A stretch of 64,000 nucleotides of DNA from Pleurostoma richardsiae (lineage: Eukaryota; Ascomycota; Sordariomycetes; Calosphaeriales; Pleurostomataceae): positions 744,001 to 808,000 of the forward strand of contig JANBVO010000010.1 in assembly GCA_030052745.1 (NCBI GenBank). Reading direction: 5' to 3'. Under the pieces are notes generated by a model, which was not told the DNA's origin, searched no databases, and saw nothing but the letters and a program-made list of their open reading frames with translations. Positions 45,514 through 57,400 of the stretch are shown here, piece by piece. Within the stretch, counting starts at the first letter, position 1, and each line of letters opens with the position of its first letter. The position numbers and the translations under genes are program-made.

Positions 45514-48500
45514 GCTTACTTGACGTGGTGATGATTGGTCTGGGAGGAGTTTCGGCGTCGGGTTACAAGGTCACTGCGTCTTCTGCATGCTCTTCCTTCG
45601 GCTATAGTTATGACTACAGCTTTGCATTTGGGCAGCGAGCCATCATCGCGAAATCCGGTGATGTTGTATCAACGGACTCCTTGCAGGATAATACGAGGGC
45701 TGGCTCCTGGTGGCAGACATGTTGGCCGTAAACGCGCGATGATGTATGTCATATATCTCGTCCTGGTCTTTCAATTTCGATATTAGGCCGCCTAGAATAG
45801 AAAGTGCGTTCCGCCTTGGTCAACGAAAAGCTGGCGAGTTATTGGTGTTCCCCTCGTCTCATGCCGCTGTCGCCTCTCCTACACTGCCGGCCTGAAGTTC
45901 ACCCCCGGAGGAAGCCTGCCCGCATAGGCTTGTTTAGAAAGAAGGTGAGTATCTGATGGGACGGTGTATCGGTAAACTGGTTGAGGCCTCGTACCCTTGG
46001 GGTTTCCTACTCTGAACAACACTGTAAAAATCACCTATTGGTTTTCTAGTAGAACAGCACTCCTCCCGCGGTTCGAAACATTTACTGCTCAACTCAGCTT
46101 CGACACGTTCTTTTTTTCCCTCCTTCTTTCTTTTTAATGCCCTCTCTGTGTCTATCTTCCAGCTTTGCCCCTCCAATCAGGGTGCTTCCTCATTTCCATA
46201 ATATCCTCTGCGGTAGGTCTTCCCCCTTGCTTCGTATGAAGGAGCTTCCCATGCTCTGGGAACTGAGCTCACGGCAGCTCAGAGAAGGGCCCGACGAGTT
46301 GCACGGTCGGGGCGCCTATTCATTGTGTTTCCTTCGTCACATTGTTGACTGGCACCAAGTTTTCGAGCTTCTTTACCTAGAAGGAATAGATTCCAAAGTC
46401 ATCGATGTTCATGAGTATCGGCGACGACTAGATATCCAAATGTGAAAGTCAGACATGCCCCTTTTCTCGAGACAACTATCATCCGATCGTCCTTCCCGGT
46501 ATCCATACATGTCACAATTTCTTGGGTCAATTCAGTAGAACAGATTTCGAGTTACACTCTCAAGACCCCGTTGGAGTCTTTTTCACCATACTCAAGATCG
46601 TCTTGGCTCCAATTACTAGGTTCAATACAAGCCTCCCAGGTACGCAGGTAGTGGATACGAAGAGATATTATAGACAGCATAGAGGCTTCGATTCCAGACG
46701 CCTTCTCCCTGCCACGACTGCCTCATCAGCAGCCAGCTGGTGTCACAGGACACTTTGAAAGCATTTGGCTATTCTGCGACCTACTATGATAAGTGAATAT
46801 GAAGTTGAACTCGGAATCTTATTATAATATCGGCTCGAGAGTACAGCACAGGTGGAAACCAGAGGTAGCATAAAACAGGCTACAAGGAGGTGGACTCAAG
46901 CAGCACAGTCTTGTAAGGGACATATAGATGAACTGCTGGACATCTGTAATATTGGAGACATCTAACATTCGCAGAACGACGACAACATTCACAGCCTGGC
47001 GAATGTGGGTAGGCAGGCATTTGCACTCAGTTGAACGCGGCGTTGGCGACTTATGGCACTGCGATCAGATACATGATAGACTAGAACATGGGTCCTGTCG
47101 TCCGGACAGCTCCATCATAAGTGTGGTTCCATACGCCATCGCATGCCCTCCTGCTCGCGGCTTCACCAACTCCTGTACCCTGGTCAACACACCGGATACC
47201 TCCTGACATCTAAGGAGCATAGTAGCCGCTGGTCCTAGCCAACCTCCTCTTGGGCAATGTCAAGGTAGGGACACTTCGCTCCCAACCGCAAGCATTCTAA
47301 CTTCATCAGGCACGCCCGACGGACATGAGAAAGCGTGAGAATGGTCAAACCAGGTTTCACTCAGCGACGCAGTTGCGATCCCGATGAGGCACTGCTGTCT
47401 GACAACTTTGATGCACACCGCGGCCCGTCATCGTCATCACCGCCGCGACAAAAACGGACGATAGATACCAGGAAACGGCACAAGCACGCGGCGACTGGCC
47501 TTGTCCTTCCGCACCCACCTCCACGTCGCGGTCCGGTGGCTTGTCGGGCGTCAACCAGTCGTCAGGTCATCTGACAAGCAGCATCCAACAAGATCTTGGC
47601 GCCCAGGCGAGGCCACAAAACAGACCGCAGAGTGCAGGCAGAAACACTGCACCAGATCAGGTGATAAACAGGCTGCCACAGGCGACGGGCCAGAGACGAC
47701 CATACCTCGCACCAGCCACTTGGCCTTGCAGCCCCATCAAGACGAGGCGGTAAGAGATAGACGCTCATGTTGGTTGGCCCCCCACTCACAAACAGTGGAC
47801 AAGGTAACACAGAGCGCCTCATCAACTGCCAGGCTCCCGGGGTTGCTATCGGCACTGGGCTTTGCCCATGCAGGGACAACAACGACATGCAGAGCCACCC
47901 GCCAACAATGCCCTTCTTGCTCTCTCTCGATACCTCGCACTGGCGAAGTTTGCACTTGCGACGCAAAGCCAGGGCGCAAGATCCATCCGTGGCTCTGGCG
48001 GCTGGCTAACGACAGTATCCCTCAAGGCAGACAGACCTACGCTCCACTACCGCACAATCAGTCCCCTGTCGGATGATGCCTGCCATCCTCTCATCACACC
48101 CCGGAATGGCCAGCCAGTCCCAGATGAGGCGAGACAAATGCGATGAGCAGTAATTAGGAACCGACAATGGCGGTGGAGGGAGAAAGAGAAAGAGAGAAAG
48201 GACTCGGATGTGTTTCGTGTGTGATGTGTCTAGCAGCCAACAATGCCGCGGGCTCTTAGCGCATAAAGTCATTGGCGCCCGCGCTGCTCGTCACAATCAC
48301 TACGCGTGTGATATCGACTCCGCCGGAGGGGAGCATGGGGGCGGCCCTGCCCGAAGACGGACTCTCCCTCCCGTCGCTTCTTCGCTCGTAGAAAATCGGT
48401 CCAGCGATCGGCTTCGGATTTGGGAGCGCCCGAGTGTCATGGGCAGTTTCTGGGAGCAGAAAATCCTCACTCTATCGGGCAGCAAACATATGGCATGGGT

Positions 48501-49833
48501 ATCTAGCCGCCCGCCTCCTTTTTAACTTTTCCTTCGCATATCAGATCGTCAATTATGGGGCTTGTTGAATCCTCTCGTGCCGGAAAGGTTCAGCCTACCA
48601 GGCGGCTGCTCCCCATCGCGACGCGGTTCTCGGATCTTGCATGATCTGATATCGACTGTGATGAGGTTATAGCTGCCCGGGTTGGCACACCTTTGTGAAC
48701 CACTACTTCGCCAGAGCGACTTCGAAGCAACGTAGCAGAGCACGCTCATAGTCCTGTACCAACATGATGTAGCTCGTATGTCCGCCAACCAGTGACAGAG
48801 AAACGGAGATGAGGCGTCGAAACTGTCTCTTGAAGCCTCCAGGTCGATCCTTCATGAGTTGCTGCTCCTGAAATCAATGCCGACGAACATGTTGTCGAGC
48901 GGCAGGCGCGAACCCATCTGCAAAAGCCTTCCCGCTCCATATTTGCTGGATGACACTGCCCAGCCTACGCCTATTCTTCGTAGACGTCCCTCCAATTCGC
49001 GCCCCTTGTTTCACCGTGGGAGTCTCAGGCATACACGGCACCGAACGGGATTCACAGTTTGGCAATTGCTAGGTAGTCAAAATCCATAGAGTAGCGGCTG
49101 CTCTCGTTATGAACTGGGGAATGACAAGATGATGACAGACCCGAGTCACCGGAAAGCGAGGGCGAGCGATACAAAGGCCGCGATATCTTTGGCACCGCAG
49201 CGATCGCATACCCTTTCCGCAAGGTTATAGACAAGTGTAACCTCGATGTCGCTGGTGATACATCGTGAAGAACTGCTCATCTCACACTGGGCGTTGACGA
49301 TTTGGCAGCTTCAAGAAGCATTACAAGGATGGCACGGTGCCTCCGGCAAGTAAAAGGATCGGCACCGACATCTTCGCCGTAGTCACCGAGAGTACCGGGG
49401 ACCCTGTATCGCCCATGACCCTAGATATCATTGGAAAAGGCGCACCCGGCACTCGCCGGAGATCTTTTGGCCGCAGCTCATACTTGGCACTCCAACCTTT
49501 ACTGGGGAATGGTTCCCTCCTAGGAGACTTGAATAGGATGGCAACGGGAATAGAACGGGAGCGTGAGAATGCTCTTACACCCGCAAGTCTAAATCCGAGT
49601 AGGTTCAAGTCATGCGAAAGCATCTTGGAGGCCTGGCGCGAGTCAACCCAGCTCCTCAAGCCAGGTGGTCGGGGCTTCCAGGGAGTGATGTTGTGGCTAA
49701 AAAGCTACATAGTATTTCGCCAAACGTTTGGCACGCCCCACAGTACGTCGGCGGCGCAGCCTAGGTTAGACATTGTCTCGGCCGGGGAAAAGTCCCAAGA
49801 GCAACATGCCTGACGGTGGTCGTGTCTAGCAAG

Positions 49834-49874
49834 GAGAGAGAGAGAGAGAACGGGAGCAGGGGAGCAGGGGAGCG
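49834..49874. repeat. (GA)n microsatellite with adjoining GGAGCAGG repeats
   Basis: About eight GA dinucleotides at 49834-49849 are followed by three GGAGCAGG-like units, all intergenic. Confidence 0.8.
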
Positions 49875-52462
49875 CAGCGTACCTGGGGCGACTCGCGAGG
49901 CATCGCCTTCCGTTGTCGGTGGCTTTGCCAATGATCGGGCCGCGCGAAGAGAGGAGCTCATTGGGGCCCAATACCATTTTGTTGTGTCGCGCAAGATGGC
50001 CCAAAGCGCGCCGGCTGCTATCCCACTGGCCGAAATTTTTTCCTGGCTGTCTCGACTCCTTCACCCGACCCTCCATCTGCTTCATCTCATGCTGTTTGCG
50101 TGATGGGAGAAATGAATGATGGGGCGGGCAAATATCGCTCATCTCGCATCCAACATTCAGGAATAGCATTTCGTAAAGCTCTCAAGGCTCGAGGGGTTGG
50201 GAGCAGGGGCAATCAGAGAGTTCGCTGCTTCCTCAGCTAGAGAAGCAATATCAGATGCCAGTCAAACCCCTAAACCCCCTCACCCCCCACGCTGCTGGTT
50301 CTCGCCAGGCCCCACGCTCAGTGGAAGCCATGCAGGGCCGACGACAGACCGAGGAGCTCCAGACGGTCGGCGGGAGTCGGAAGCCGCTAGTTGCTAGGTC
50401 GCAGAAATGCAAGATGTACCCTCCGTGTACATGCTTCCAGAGCTGCTCAAGCGTTGCTAGCGTCCCGCGGGATGGTACCCGAGAGCATCCACGTTTTTGA
50501 AGGCTGGTGCTCTTCCCGAGTCCCGCCGGCAGTATTGGCCCTAGCTAGACCCCTTTTAGTGCGCTCTGTTTGCGGGATCGACATTGCCGGAAGTTTTGCC
50601 GTTGACAATTGATACGTTTGTCTTGTCCGCTTGAGCCTGGGCTGGAAACAACACAGGGAGATCAGTGTCGGCAACTGGATAGAAGGGCAGGAAGTCGGCG
50701 CCTTGGTATGGCCGCCAGTTGAAAGTGTCGCTCCTTGACAGGTAGGTTGAGTCTTCCGACTCGTCGGCCTGCCGAGAGCAAGCCGGCCACCACGCCCTGG
50801 CAAGCAGGAGAAAAGCCGGGTAATTTCTCGACATCCGGGCCTACTCAAACCTACCTAGTCTGCGATGCCAGCTAGACTGACTTGGCTGACTAGCAAACGC
50901 CCACAGTTTTGCTTGCTTTCTTTTCGTGTCTTGCTTTCTCAAACCAGCCCGCGCTTTGTGCATGACTATTGGCTGGGGGCGCTCTCCGTTTTGCCAATGA
51001 CAGATGCAATTCTTGAGAAATCCTGCTTGCTTTGCTTTTTCCGCGCATCGATATCTTGATGCTAGGACGGCTGAAAACGCCCCCGAGACGCGGACGACGG
51101 GAGATGACAGCCTACCAGCGGCGCACAAACCGACCCCATGTTTCAAGGTGGAAGCCCAGTAAAGCGTCTTGACTGAGTCGCTGTGCGGGGCTGCCGTGTT
51201 TCCCCGGAAAACCAAAGGCCCATTCAGAAATTCGGACAGGAGGGTCCCTATTCGGATCGACTCCGGGAAACAAAACTAGACTGCGCGGGAGAGCACCGGT
51301 AAAACCTGACTCGGCGCATCCTGGCCAGAAGGCGCAACACGACGGCATTACTTCGTAGCTTGCGATGGGGCTTTTCTTCCTGACACTCCCGGCCCAGTCA
51401 GCGATCTGGGTGCATCTAGATCCCGGGAGGTGCGGGGGTGCCGGCGATCGCTCCCGGACTCATGGGTCGGCCTGATCGGTTATTATCCTAAGGTAACCAT
51501 CCTTTTACCGCAGACGCAGGGAAAGGCGGTCAGAGGCTTTCCAGCCGACCTAGACAAAGCCAGCAGGCGTGCAGACAAACACCGAAGTAGCCCGACCAGA
51601 CCGCCTATCTACTCTAGATGTCGTGCTTTTGCCGCTGGCTTTGCTTCGTAGCGACAGGTTCCTCTTTCGCATCACGTAGACTTGAGCGGATTGGGAAGCC
51701 GAGGGACAGATTTAGCTGGATGGAACGCAGGTAATTTATCAGGTAACCGAACAGGAAGTTGGTGGATGCTGAGGATGACTTGTTCCCCGTGAGGATGACA
51801 ATGCGCTTGCAAACAATGCATCGTGTATTCCACCTGCGTCATCACCGCCTCCTTGGCCAGTGGCCGGCGGCCGGCGAGTACATGTCAGCAATCTATAGGG
51901 CAGACAGTTGTTCAGTGTGTGGGCGGAAGCCGCAGAGGCCAAAGTATCCGGGCACAAATGGCGGTGCTGTCGGCTGGTGCTTCCCCAGTCTGACTCATTC
52001 GCTCGCTTCCTTTCCCCAGGAAAAGCCGAGCTCGGGCGCCTGGGCAGGATTTCGTGTTCGGAGGCCATGGCTTCCTGGTCTGTGGGTGGATTACATACGA
52101 CCCAGCCTTGGCCCATGGCCTTTGTCCGGCCGGAGTGTGGGAAGCACTGGTTGCGAGTAATCCAGGACCCCCTTACGAGCCGACGGCATCGCCAGCATTA
52201 TTGGGCACCGAGCCAGTCGCCTCGTCAAGAGTCGGTCAGGCACTCAGCCCGCGACGTCGTATCCGAAGCCGGGCATTGCCAACAACTCGCTCAACGTGAA
52301 TCAAAGGGGCGGCCAACGGATTCGCAGTGCTGCTGAATCCTGCGATGGCAAGCGTCAGCCATCGGGACGATGCTGAGCTGACTGAGCCAGCAGAGGTAGC
52401 CGTGACAACTGGCAACGCAGCATCACTCACGGTTACCGCAACGTAATGTAAGGGATCAAGAA

Positions 52463-52487
52463 GCGGCGGCGGCAGCAGCAGCAGCAG
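52463..52487. repeat. CGG/CAG triplet tract
   Basis: Three CGG then about five CAG units in the gene-poor region. Confidence 0.75.
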
Positions 52488-53852
52488 GACTGCCAAGAAG
52501 GACAAGGAGACTCGTCACTCGCACTCTGCGCAGTTGTTGCTGCCAGCAAAAAGCAAGGAAGTGTTCGTCCCGTCTCCCTGCTTTTGGCCCGAGACTGTTT
52601 GTTTGCTTGTTACGTTCACGAAACAGTTTCTTCCTTGCTCCCCCTGGCCTCCAGGTTCTTTTTTTCTTCTCCTTCTCAGTCCGGAATGGAACGCTGTCGG
52701 CCTCCTTCCTTCTTTTAGCCACTTCAGGTAGGTACCCTCCAGGTTCTTTTTGTGACGGATGCATTATTTGCATTTTCCGGGAGGTGGTACCGCGACAGGG
52801 CGGTGAGCGATCAAAGTGGCAGCTGCGACGGGGGGGAAGTACCACCGGGTAGAAGCCGGGGAAGGCCCAGGCGGTATTTCTGGCATTATTTTGAATACTT
52901 TCCGCGCATTTCAGGCCAATAAAAGGGCTGATAATAGGCAATTTGAGCGAAAAAGGAAGCCGCAGGGCCAGTCGGGGGAAGTCTCGGGAAAGAAGTGCTC
53001 GGGGCGCCGCAGCCCAGACCCTCCCAAAGTGACAAAGTGTAGTGTAGGTAGTGTATGTACTCCGTACCATGTACCCTACTGTACACTACACCTCCCTGCT
53101 CCCCGGCGCTTTGATACACACGCAGGACACGGGGAACGCGCCCAACCGTTCCGCACGTCCAGGCGTCCAGGCGGTCAAGCCCTCCAAAGTCCCGTCCCAA
53201 AGGTTGCCCACCCCCAGACAGCCTAAGGTACAACCTAGCGCAGGGTACACTAGTAGCTACAACACCGCTACTTCCTCTTCCTTTTTCCGCCTGGCAAAGT
53301 GGGAACTTGTTTGCGTGGGGGCGGCCTGGAACATGCCTTCCGCCCCCCTTGTGCGGTACAGCCCTTGTACCCGCGGTACCCTCCCCCCCGAAACCCGAGC
53401 GCGTGGGAGGTAAGGCAGGTTGTCATTGCTGCCTCCCGTGTGCGCGATGATTCACTCATATATTCCGGGCCTTGCGCCTCCCCTCGCGCCCGTCCGCCTG
53501 CTTTGTTGGCTTCCCATCTTCCCTCAACCATCCTGTCACCTGGACTGTCCGACCAGAAAGCCTTAATTCCAGCGAGAGCCCTGTTTGTGTTGGCAACAAC
53601 CACCCAACCTGTCATCAGCATATAAAGTTCACCCATACCCGCTCACACCTCGCAGCCACTTACACGCGAACTTTGTACCGACCGCGTTGACAGCAACATT
53701 ACGCGTCATACCTCTGAACAGGACCCTCTGGAGCACGCTTTTCATAAAGCGAATCTGTCAGGAAATCCTGACTACACGCGAAACTTGAGCATCAAGTACA
53801 CTACCAGGCCGCTTCTGCTATACTGCGTATAGCTCCCCACAACACGACGGCC

Positions 53853-54347
53853 ATGTACGGCTCATACGGCTCGTACAGCTCTATGAGCACCGTGTCCGCA
53901 CCCCTGGACATCGGGCCCAGCAGCTACCTCTACACAGCATCCTCCCACAACACCAGTTGCGCCTTTCCCAGCTGGCCGCGGCGGTCCTCGCTCTCGGAGT
54001 CGGACGTCACCGAGCGCCGGGCAACATCTTACCTGTCTGACGAAGACCTCTTCCCTCAGGACGTCTTCGAGGACGATGCTCGAAGCATCTCTAGCGCCGG
54101 CAGCGCCGCCACGCCACCCCAGGCCATGTCGCCCGAACCACAGGCGGGTCTCACTGAGGCAGATCTGCTCGAGATGGAGCGTGAGAGGATAGCCTACCAG
54201 CGGGACGCTATTCGGTTCCTCCTCATCGAGAAGCAGCGCCGGCAACAGGCTGCGAAGAAACAGCGCAGGGGTAGTTCGAGCTCGTCCAAGAAGAGCCCCA
54301 AGAGCAAGCTAAGCGCCATGACGCCCATCGCCGAGGCTATCGAGTGA
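53853..54347 (+). CDS. Unknown 164-aa protein, isolated in a gene-poor region
   Basis: Product begins MYGSYGSYSSMSTVSAPLD, is Ser/Tyr-rich, and carries RRATSYLSDEDLFPQDVFEDD (about 55-75), a motif I recall from uncharacterised Pezizomycotina proteins. A helical segment ERERIAYQRDAIRFLLIEKQRRQQAAKKQRR (about 110-140) ends in a basic, Ser-rich stretch that could be a nuclear signal. The frame closes after AEAIE. An alternative end is well supported: GTGAGA at 54344, branch CTGACTAAT, CACAG ending at 54435, giving AEAI-DAAR and a stop at 54448. TATAAAG lies 226 bp upstream. Function unknown; the very long flanks on both sides suggest complex regulation. Confidence 0.7.
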   Translation: MYGSYGSYSSMSTVSAPLDIGPSSYLYTASSHNTSCAFPSWPRRSSLSESDVTERRATSYLSDEDLFPQDVFEDDARSISSAGSAATPPQAMSPEPQAGLTEADLLEMERERIAYQRDAIRFLLIEKQRRQQAAKKQRRGSSSSSKKSPKSKLSAMTPIAEAIE

Positions 54348-54448
54348 GAAGGGCGTGTGGCACAGCATGTGCCCCGTGGCGAGTGTCCTTGAGTGCGACC
54401 GGTAAGCTGACTAATACCTGCAATGGAACACACAGTGCAGCACGCTGA

Positions 54449-57400
54449 CCAGCTTTAGTAATCCTATTGAATGATACCCTACGGTACGGCCTTCTGTGAA
54501 GGCTGTGCAGAGCATACATGACGAGTCGCTGGCCGTCAGGAAATCTTGTTCCCTGACAGAAGCATGTGCCAGTCACTTGGTCCACGTGTGTGTCACTTGC
54601 CGAGACAGACGGCCAGGCAGCACATGTGCGCGACACCACTAGGCGTTGCCTTTTCTATTCGAACTATTCAATACGGCTTTTTTTATTATAATGCGATGTG
54701 CATGCTGCCGCCGCATGCGAGTGGCGGGTCCCGGAAGTATACGGAACCGGGACTCCAGTTGAGTCACCGCCGGGGGATACAGAGACAAGTCTCTTGTATG
54801 CGTGTCTCGGCCATGCATACCGATGGCGTCCGTCCCCGTCGGCGATGACGAGCTGGGCGGCCGGGCACCAATGGCCGCTTGCAACTGGCGAGTTCGCAGC
54901 GGTTCGTCGCGGCGGGTGGGGGGTAGACGAGACGCATGCGCTGCTACGAAGGGGTTGTGGCGCGTGTGTGGTGGGCTGCAGCACGCGGATCTTGGGAAAG
55001 GGTTGGCCGCTGCGCAGGCGACCGGCCGCCAGACCTTGTGACGGCGGGTCGAGTTGTTTCCCGCTTGTGTCTCCCCCCATCTATCTTGGGTTGGGTTGTG
55101 GCAGCTGCCGTGAACCGAGTCGCACAAGCTTGGTGGACAACGACGGGTCCGCCGATTCTCAGTCATATCTGGGTTTAATGAGACAACGGAGATAATCGGA
55201 GGACGGGCATGGGAGCGACTGGGCATTTTATCGGTTGGGCATCTATCATCGGAGTTTTTCTATTTCTCATTTTCACCATTTACATGAGGCACATGAGCGA
55301 TACGGAGCACAGTCAGTTAGTTAGCATAGTGATACCCCCTCCATAGTGAGCATTTTCAACAGCAGAGGAACCACTGGGTTCAACTCGATTATTCCGCATC
55401 ACAAATCTCTTCGCGCTTCTTAGCCGTGCGTGCATGTGTCTCCATCTTATCTACTATCTTATCTTCTGCGAGTCTTGCTCGCCGGCCGTTAGTAAGGTGT
55501 GACTCGGCCGGTCTCGCGAAGGTGATGACACGAAGGGCCGGGCCAATCCGGATGCCGCGACCGCGCGTGAAAGAGAACCAACAAGGTCTGCATTGACGGC
55601 AAGGCTGTGATGGGAACGGCTTCCCAGATGTGGCGAGGGATCTCGTCTCTGCATCGCCTGCACCGCCGTCTGCAGCGTGATCGACTCACGGGAACAAGGG
55701 GGTGTGGGTGTCGGTTGATCTGCTGAGATGCTGCTCTCCCGCGGGCTAGACTGGGAACAGCCCCCCCGAGATATCTACGAGTATTGGTAATATGTCGATC
55801 GCTTGCTCTCGCTTCGAGCCCTGGTGGTAGTATCGGATCCTCCAAGCAATATTTGCGGCTTCGCGAGTAAGTCTAGAGCAGGGAAATCTATTGTAGAGGG
55901 TGGTGCGGCAGGGGTTTAGGAGTGCAAGCGGTCGTATAACTACCAACAAGACCGTGGGAGGGACTACCAAGGCAGGTAATGGTTATGGGGCCGTTAATAG
56001 ACGAGGTGAAGAGAGCGCCTCTCCTCCAGGCTGCTCGTAATCTACGCGTAGATGGCTGAGCTCCATCCAGAGAAAGAGCGACTGGGGAGCCGTCACCAGG
56101 GATGCTGGAAGCCACGGCATGACCTCGTCATGTCTCGCTCGTGGGAGTCACTTGATGAGTGTGGGGTTGAGTTGAGGGTGTGTGTCAGTTTATCGTGGGG
56201 TCAGGGTTACCCGTCTGCCTCTATTGCAGGCGAAGGCGTAGTCGAAAAGCACCAATAGAAGCGCCCAGCGGCGACTACGGCCTCTCATTTGCCCTGCCAG
56301 CGGTCAAATCCGCGTCGCCGGAGCTGGCAACCCAGCGATCAGGAACAGCTCGGAATAGATGAAGGATTGCCTGGATGGGACGGTTGGGCCGTCGTTGTCC
56401 TACGGTGCTCGATTCAACAAAGAACTACGAGGGAGGACGGGAAGATGTGCAAAGTGTTGAGGCGGCGCATGTCCCGTCGCGGTTCGTCTGTGATGGAGGA
56501 TCCTCGATGATGGAATCATGGCATGAGATTTGACTCTCCGCTTTCCGCGCGCTCGCAGATGATTTGCGGAAGCTGGACGCTCGCTGGCGAGCTTTTCCGC
56601 ACTCAGCTTGATTGCCTCATCCCTGGCCGTTTGCTCGACTGGCTGGCCCTCGTGGAGTGGCGGGAAGAAGCAAAATTTGCTGCACATCCTCATGCTTCCG
56701 CGGATGCATGGCGGGTGAAGCGGGGGTGCTCTTTGATACGGGAGGCCGTTTGTGGCGTCCGCTATCAACACAAGCAAGCCATGTCCATCCAACGGCCTAA
56801 CCGGGGAATGCAGAACAAAGGCATTGTCGACGAGGCCCGTGTCAAAGCATTGTAAACAGGGCTTCCCTTTAGAGACGAAACAATCGCCATGAAACCCTGT
56901 CGAGTCCAGATGGCAGATGCAGGTTCCGAGTGATGTGATGTGAAATGAGATGTGATAAAGATTAAAAGAGATGCCACAACGCAGTAGCTCAAGCATAGCT
57001 ACCCCCTCCTCGAGCTCAGCTCTCTCACTTTCCTAACGAGGAAAGCATTGCAGCGGGTCTTCTTCATTACCTTGATCCAGCTCCGCGCGGGCCGGTGCGA
57101 GCCCGTCCGCGATCTAACGGACGCGCTTCGTCTACGGGAGAAGGCAAGAGGCTGAGCTATCATTGTGTGTTGGTGACCGGATATCTCTGACAAATGCCGA
57201 CGGCATATTAATAATGAGCGTCCAGATACGATCCGACTAGCAAGATCTAATGGCTGAAGCTGGAAGTCGTACCGGTGACGAGCAATCTGAGGTCTGATAT
57301 TGACCGGGGAAGGAGAGAGGCTAACTATCATCCATGAGCATTCGGCACAATGCGCAGGTGCAGGGTTCGCGCAAAGCATCCGTCCAAGCCGGCATATTCT

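Larger units (their letters stand above)
45514..53852. other. 8.3 kb gene-poor region
   Basis: No reading frame here has a recognisable domain, signal peptide or convincing splice structure, and no tRNA or rRNA was seen. Visible items: a (GA)n tract at 49834-49849 followed by GGAGCAGG-like repeats to about 49874, a CGG/CAG triplet tract at 52463-52487, two copies of CTCCAGGTTCTTTTT near 52650 and 52739, TACTCCGTAC at about 53059-53068, and TATAAAG at 53621-53627 before the only gene of the region. It may be a long upstream control region, hold non-coding transcripts, or both. Confidence 0.5.

Noticed and set aside
47501-48076. 191-aa plus-strand frame in the gene-poor region
   Set aside because: Composition is random-like (His, Arg, Thr, Gln) and overlapping frames on both strands are equally open.
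50556-50834. 92-aa minus-strand frame with a hydrophobic start
   Set aside because: It looks faintly like a secreted peptide, but the start lacks a clean signal sequence, no splice partner exists and composition matches flanking DNA.
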